A stretch of 64,000 nucleotides of DNA from Carallia brachiata (Eukaryota; Streptophyta; Magnoliopsida; Malpighiales; Rhizophoraceae): contig JADCRB010000025.1 in the NCBI GenBank assembly GCA_021464245.1, positions 3,074,245 to 3,138,244 of the forward strand, read 5' to 3'. The position numbers and the translations under genes are program-made. Each line of letters starts with the position of its first letter. The stretch's first letter is position 1. Positions 60,301 to 64,000 of the stretch are shown in pieces. The notes below the pieces were generated by a model. The model was given only the letters and a program-made list of their open reading frames with translations, did no database searches and was not told the DNA's origin.

Positions 60301-60640
60301 AAATGCTGTTCCACTGGAGCTCCAACCGCTCCAGTTGGGTGAGGTTTTGGAGATCCGAGGGGAGCGTACCTTGGAGGTTCTGATGACCAACTTGGATCCT
60401 GACGACCCGCTTCTCCTCAGAACAGGCCACGTGATTCCAGTTGCATGGATCCGGGTCGGTCCAACCGAGAGAATCGGGTGCATTGAGGCTCTTCTTGAGA
60501 GCTAGCATAACTGCAGAATCTGGACTTGGGGGGCTGATGACTTGAGAGTTTGCATGAAGAAAGATTGAAGAAAACCCAAGAAGAAATATTAAGAGCCAAA
60601 AATTGCAGAGGCTGTTGTTGAGTTTGGCTCTTTTCTTCAT
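57335..60640 (-). CDS. TMK-type LRR receptor-like kinase (957 aa, two exons)
   Basis: Plasma-membrane receptor kinase of the TMK group, which works in auxin perception, proton-pump activation and ROP signalling (family knowledge). Exon 1 60640-58297, exon 2 57864-57335; the intron splits a Val codon (GT-AG). Layout: signal peptide about 1-32 ([17 protein letters not shown]), LRR N-cap with paired Cys ([12 protein letters not shown]), first LRR block about 80-340, Cys-containing island ([10 protein letters not shown]), a second cap and LRR block ([12 protein letters not shown], then [13 protein letters not shown]), Ser/Gly-rich linker, membrane helix about 499-525, kinase with GQGGFG loop, catalytic Lys near 633, HRDLKPSN with Asp near 733 and DFG Asp near 751, [10 protein letters not shown], then a Ser-rich tail. 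All kinase residues are present, so it should be active. The split ectodomain is the TMK signature. The upstream ATG at 60739 is rejected because it lies at the TATA box. Confidence 0.94.
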
Positions 60641-60727
60641 CTCTGTCTCTCTCTCTCTGTGTTCAGTTTGAGAGAGAAAGGAAAGAGATAAATAAAAAAG
60701 AGAGACTGAACAGAACAGAACAGCAGC

Positions 60728-60735
60728 TATATATA
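60728..60735 (-). promoter_or_regulatory. TATA box of the TMK-type gene
   Basis: TATATATA on the minus strand, 88 bases before the chosen start codon. Transcription would begin at about 60700, giving a leader of roughly 60 bases that includes the GA/CT-rich run at 60646-60660. Confidence 0.65.
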
Positions 60736-60885
60736 GCAAATATTATGGCTAATGGATGTTTTCTTTTTTGCAGGCAGCCAAGAAAGCTAAGTTTTCAAGG
60801 AACAATACAAACATGGGGTCTTAAATATTGGAGCAAAACTAAAAGACTGAAGCCAAAAGCTTGAAGCTTTAAGCTACATACGACT

Positions 60886-60904
60886 AGAGAGAGAGAGAGA
60901 GAGA
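60886..60904. repeat. (GA)n microsatellite
   Basis: About 9 GA units between the TATA region of the kinase gene and the MITE that follows. Confidence 0.9.
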
Positions 60905-60924
60905 AGTAGCAGATGAAGAAAGTT

Positions 60925-61424
60925 GAGATAATGATTTTTTTAGTCCTAAACTTTTAAAGTTTTTTATGTTTGAGTTCTAAATCTTTTTGACATTTCATTT
61001 GAATCTTAAATTTTTTTATTTTCTACCAAATTAGTCCCTCTGTTTAACAAAAGTGATCAATCTATTAAAAAATAATTTTAACTTTACAAAAAATTATTTA
61101 AAAAAAATTAAATATATGAATTGAATGTCTTTTTTATAAAAAAATATGCATGTTGCCTATTTAATTCGTATATTTATTGATTAAAAAAATATTTAATATG
61201 CATATTTTGTTGATGAAAAAAATATTTAACTCATATATTTAAGCTTTTTTAAATGATTTTTATTAAATTAAACTCATTTATTAATAGATTGACTACTTTT
61301 CGTAATTTAAAGGACTGATATAGTATAAAATTAAAAGATTTAGGACTCCAATGAAATGTTAAAAAAGTTTAAGACTCAAATATAAAAAAATTTAAAAATT
61401 TAGGATTTTAAAAATATTTATCCC
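60925..61424. mobile_element. 500-bp MITE of the GGGATAAG family, copy 3, in the TMK-type promoter
   Basis: Starts GAGATAATGATTTTTTTAGT and ends ATTTATCCC. Flanked by exact AAGAAAGTT at 60916-60924 and 61426-61434, a 9-bp target duplication with one extra A before the right copy. Nearly identical to the copy at 15305 through the core (for example CAAAAGTGATCAATCTATTA). It sits about 190 bp upstream of the kinase TATA box. Confidence 0.88.
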
Positions 61425-61434
61425 AAAGAAAGTT

Positions 61435-63311
61435 GGTGTAAAGGAGAAGAGATGTAATTGAGAGCAAAGCACATGGAGGTGGGCCCCACATATCTGGGAA
61501 TAAGTATCGAACAGTTGGGGTTGGGGGACCTTGGCTTCTTACGTTTTCTTTTTTTTTATTTTTTTTAAAAAATATTAATAAAAGTCACTTTTATTTTTTT
61601 TAGTTATTATTTATGTAACAGGTATTAATTAGTTATCAAAAAGTTAAATATTAAAAAATTACAAAAATATCATTGAAAAGTATTGATATGTTGATTTGTA
61701 ATTGGTATCTGTAAAAAAAATAAAAAATAACTGTACGTAATAAATCTCTTTAAAAAAAATTTTTATCTTTATTTTCTTTTTATTTTTTATTTTTATCTTG
61801 GGGATAAGTGGAGCTTAGTCAGTGTGTATGTAATCATTTTGAGAGAAATTGTCCGGATATAAATATATTATTAATTTTATATAAAATAATAAATTTAATA
61901 TTAATTTTTAAAAATAATATTTTATTTTTAAAATATTTTTAACAAATTTAACACATAATAATTTTATATAAATAAAAAATATTAGTTTTAGTGATAAATT
62001 TATAAAAATATGTCTGATACGTTAATATTTAATTAGATGAATAATTATCATATTATTAAAACAAATAAATTTTAATTAAGAAATTTCAAGCTATGCTCGA
62101 TTCGTTACAAAAAAATTCAAAGAGGGTAAAATATTACTTTTTAAAATTATTAGTAAATTTATTATTTTAGGTAAAATTAGTGATATTTTTATATATTAAT
62201 TTTTATAAAAATATAATCAGTTATAAATTTAATGTAATTTTATTAATTTTTTAAAGAAAATTTTTTTTTGAAGAAAATTATTTTTTAACGTATATTATAT
62301 AAGATTCATATTTTAAGTTCTAAAATAACACCTAATTAATTTTAAATTTAAATTTTATAATTTCTTATTTCACATTTCTTTTAATATAGTTGCATTAAAT
62401 TAATGAACAGTTACATTTTTACATTATGTCCGAATAATTTCTCCGGCACACAGCCTGCGCCCTTTTGTTTTGCCATAGACAGGCATCTTAATATTAGATT
62501 CTCTTGATGTCTTTGAAACATTTTAGATTCAAACATGATTTATACGAAGGATTAATAGGAAAAGAAGTTGTAGACATTGGTTTAAATTCAAAAGAAATGT
62601 AGTAATTTGAACATACAATCCCACTTTGCATCATAAGGAATTATGAATTTGATTTCAAGATATAATACAAACATTTCTGTAAATTTCTTCTTTTCTTATA
62701 AATAAAATGGAAAAGAATGGTACATTATAACATTATTATAGTAACAAATATACGTTTAATCTTACCAAACACTTTGTGATGAAAATTTAAACTCGTCACT
62801 TTATAATATAAACGAATTTTCCAAACCAATAGACTACAACAAGGGTGGTTTTCCTTGGACATCTCTTAATCTTAACATGAACCTCTCTTTTGATTAAATT
62901 GAAGATATAATTTTCCTTTTTTTTCTTTGAACAAATATTTTCCTATTTGAAGATTATTAAAATACGAACAAAAAAAAAAAAAAAAAAAGGAATCAAAAGG
63001 CTGTCATAGCAGGCTTAGAAAGGCTGGATATATTGATATTGAGCGACTTTTTGGCTTGTTTTTTTGGATTCCTTTGGTCCCTCACATCAGGTTATAAAGA
63101 TGGGCGCTGCTTTTGTCTGGTTTCTGTCTTTTTTTTTGCATTGCATGTGCTCTCCAGCACAAAACCAACTGTTTTTCCTCTTAGCTGCAAATGAGAGCAA
63201 TCTGAGGTGGCACATGGTGGTGGCAGAGAACTCAACTAACTGGTGAAGTGTAATGGAAGGCCATGCACATGCATTTCTTTTCACAAATTTGGGAGTAGTT
63301 TACCTTATTCA

Positions 63312-63349
<38 letters not shown>

Positions 63350-64000
63350 TATGATCCCAAGTAAGTCATTTTTTTTACTGAATCTCACTAAGAAGATATA
63401 AAAAATAGTTGTAAAAATGAGTTTAACTTTTAAAAAATAACAAAAAATTTATTTTTTTAAAACTAAATTCTAAAATGTACTTAATTACCTAAAATATACT
63501 TAGTATTATTTTAAGTATTGATTTAAATATTTTTTACTAAAAATATTTCTACTGTCTATAATTACTCTATAGTCATTTTTGATATCTCATAATTCTTCTA
63601 TTTTTTATTTTGGATTTTATTATGTGGATAACTTATTAATATTACCCTTTTGCGTGTTTAAACAAATAGAGAACTACCTTCAACTTGTTATGGTTGGATC
63701 AGTGAATGATTCTTTTCTTAACTTAGGGGTGCTAACAATTCGGTTTTTGAACTAGATTGTAAAAATAATTTCTGCACCGAAATTTTCGGTTATAGGAAAA
63801 TAAAAACTATTCTATACTCAAAAATTTGGTTAACCGATTGTTGATTAATTAAAAATTTTGGTTCAGTTTTGATTAATTATTCAGTTAGCCGAATTTTAGA
63901 AAAATAATAATAAAATTCTTATCTAAATGTAAAATAAATATTTGATATAGTTTTTTAAATTAAATTTATAATTATCATTATATAAAAGATAAATAAGTAA
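61435..64000. other. Gene-free AT-rich DNA
   Basis: Contains an AT microsatellite at 63317-63346, an A-run at about 62970-62987, and at 63725-63910 a stretch rich in AATTCGG/CCGAATT phrases of dispersed-repeat type. The milder patch at 63060-63260 opens a 60-codon frame that I do not recognise. No gene supported. Confidence 0.5.
63317..63346. repeat. (AT)n microsatellite
   Basis: About 15 uninterrupted AT units. Confidence 0.95.

Noticed and set aside
60015..60383. 122-codon plus-strand frame
   Set aside because: Antisense to the LRR-coding part of the kinase; no domain.
60641..60739. In-frame upstream ATG that would add 33 residues to the TMK-type kinase
   Set aside because: The ATG at 60739 lies just upstream of the TATA box (60728-60735), so it would not be transcribed, and the downstream Met at 60640 is followed directly by a normal signal peptide.
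1..64000. CRISPR arrays, operons, rRNA or tRNA genes
   Set aside because: No evenly spaced repeats, no operon-like spacing and no cloverleaf with proper A and B boxes were seen; the only tRNA-like text belongs to SINE remnants and the retrotransposon primer site.

Overview
This window is nuclear DNA from a flowering plant, most likely a eudicot. It is AT-rich, its genes carry many short exons, it holds an R2R3-MYB, a TMK-type receptor kinase and a plant-style nicastrin, and the spaces between genes are packed with MITEs, LINE remnants, SINE-like copies and a retrotransposon with a tRNA-iMet primer site. No species can be named from the sequence alone.

Layout. (1) 414-1083, plus strand: last exon of an R2R3-MYB factor of the MYB20/42/43/85 type; its first exons lie outside the window. 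(2) 1.1-23.9 kb: no recognised gene. It holds a diverged direct duplication, MITEs of at least two families, microsatellites, and from 16 to 23.5 kb a nest of transposons. In that nest a 2.9-kb LTR retrotransposon with an exact 5-bp target duplication lies inside an element with arms of about 200 bp in inverted orientation, followed by repeat units broken up by a LINE fragment. (3) 23,947-36,040, minus strand: nicastrin in 16 exons that I could rebuild one by one. (4) 36.6-38.4 kb: LINE remnant plus a TA-flanked MITE. (5) 39,327-47,094, minus strand: a TcdA-like tRNA threonylcarbamoyladenosine dehydratase (E1-like fold) in 11 exons. (6) 48.2-52.2 kb: another long inverted repeat, enclosing a decayed LINE. 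(7) 52,980-53,210, minus strand: a small candidate gene. (8) 53.4 and 60.9 kb: two copies of a 500-bp MITE with 9-bp target duplications, the second just upstream of the next gene. (9) 57,335-60,640, minus strand: an intact two-exon TMK-type LRR receptor kinase with a TATA box.

The genes are not a functional cluster. They belong to secondary-wall transcription, gamma-secretase, tRNA modification and auxin/cell-surface signalling, and I see no shared pathway. No prokaryote-like operon, CRISPR array or obviously new multi-gene system is present.

The most useful observations are two non-canonical GC-AG introns, each forced by reading-frame arithmetic (one in nicastrin, one in the TcdA-like gene); four small deletion-type breaks in otherwise clean conserved exons of those same two genes, which look more like assembly errors than pseudogenes but should be checked; and several transposon structures whose ends and target duplications can be read to the base.
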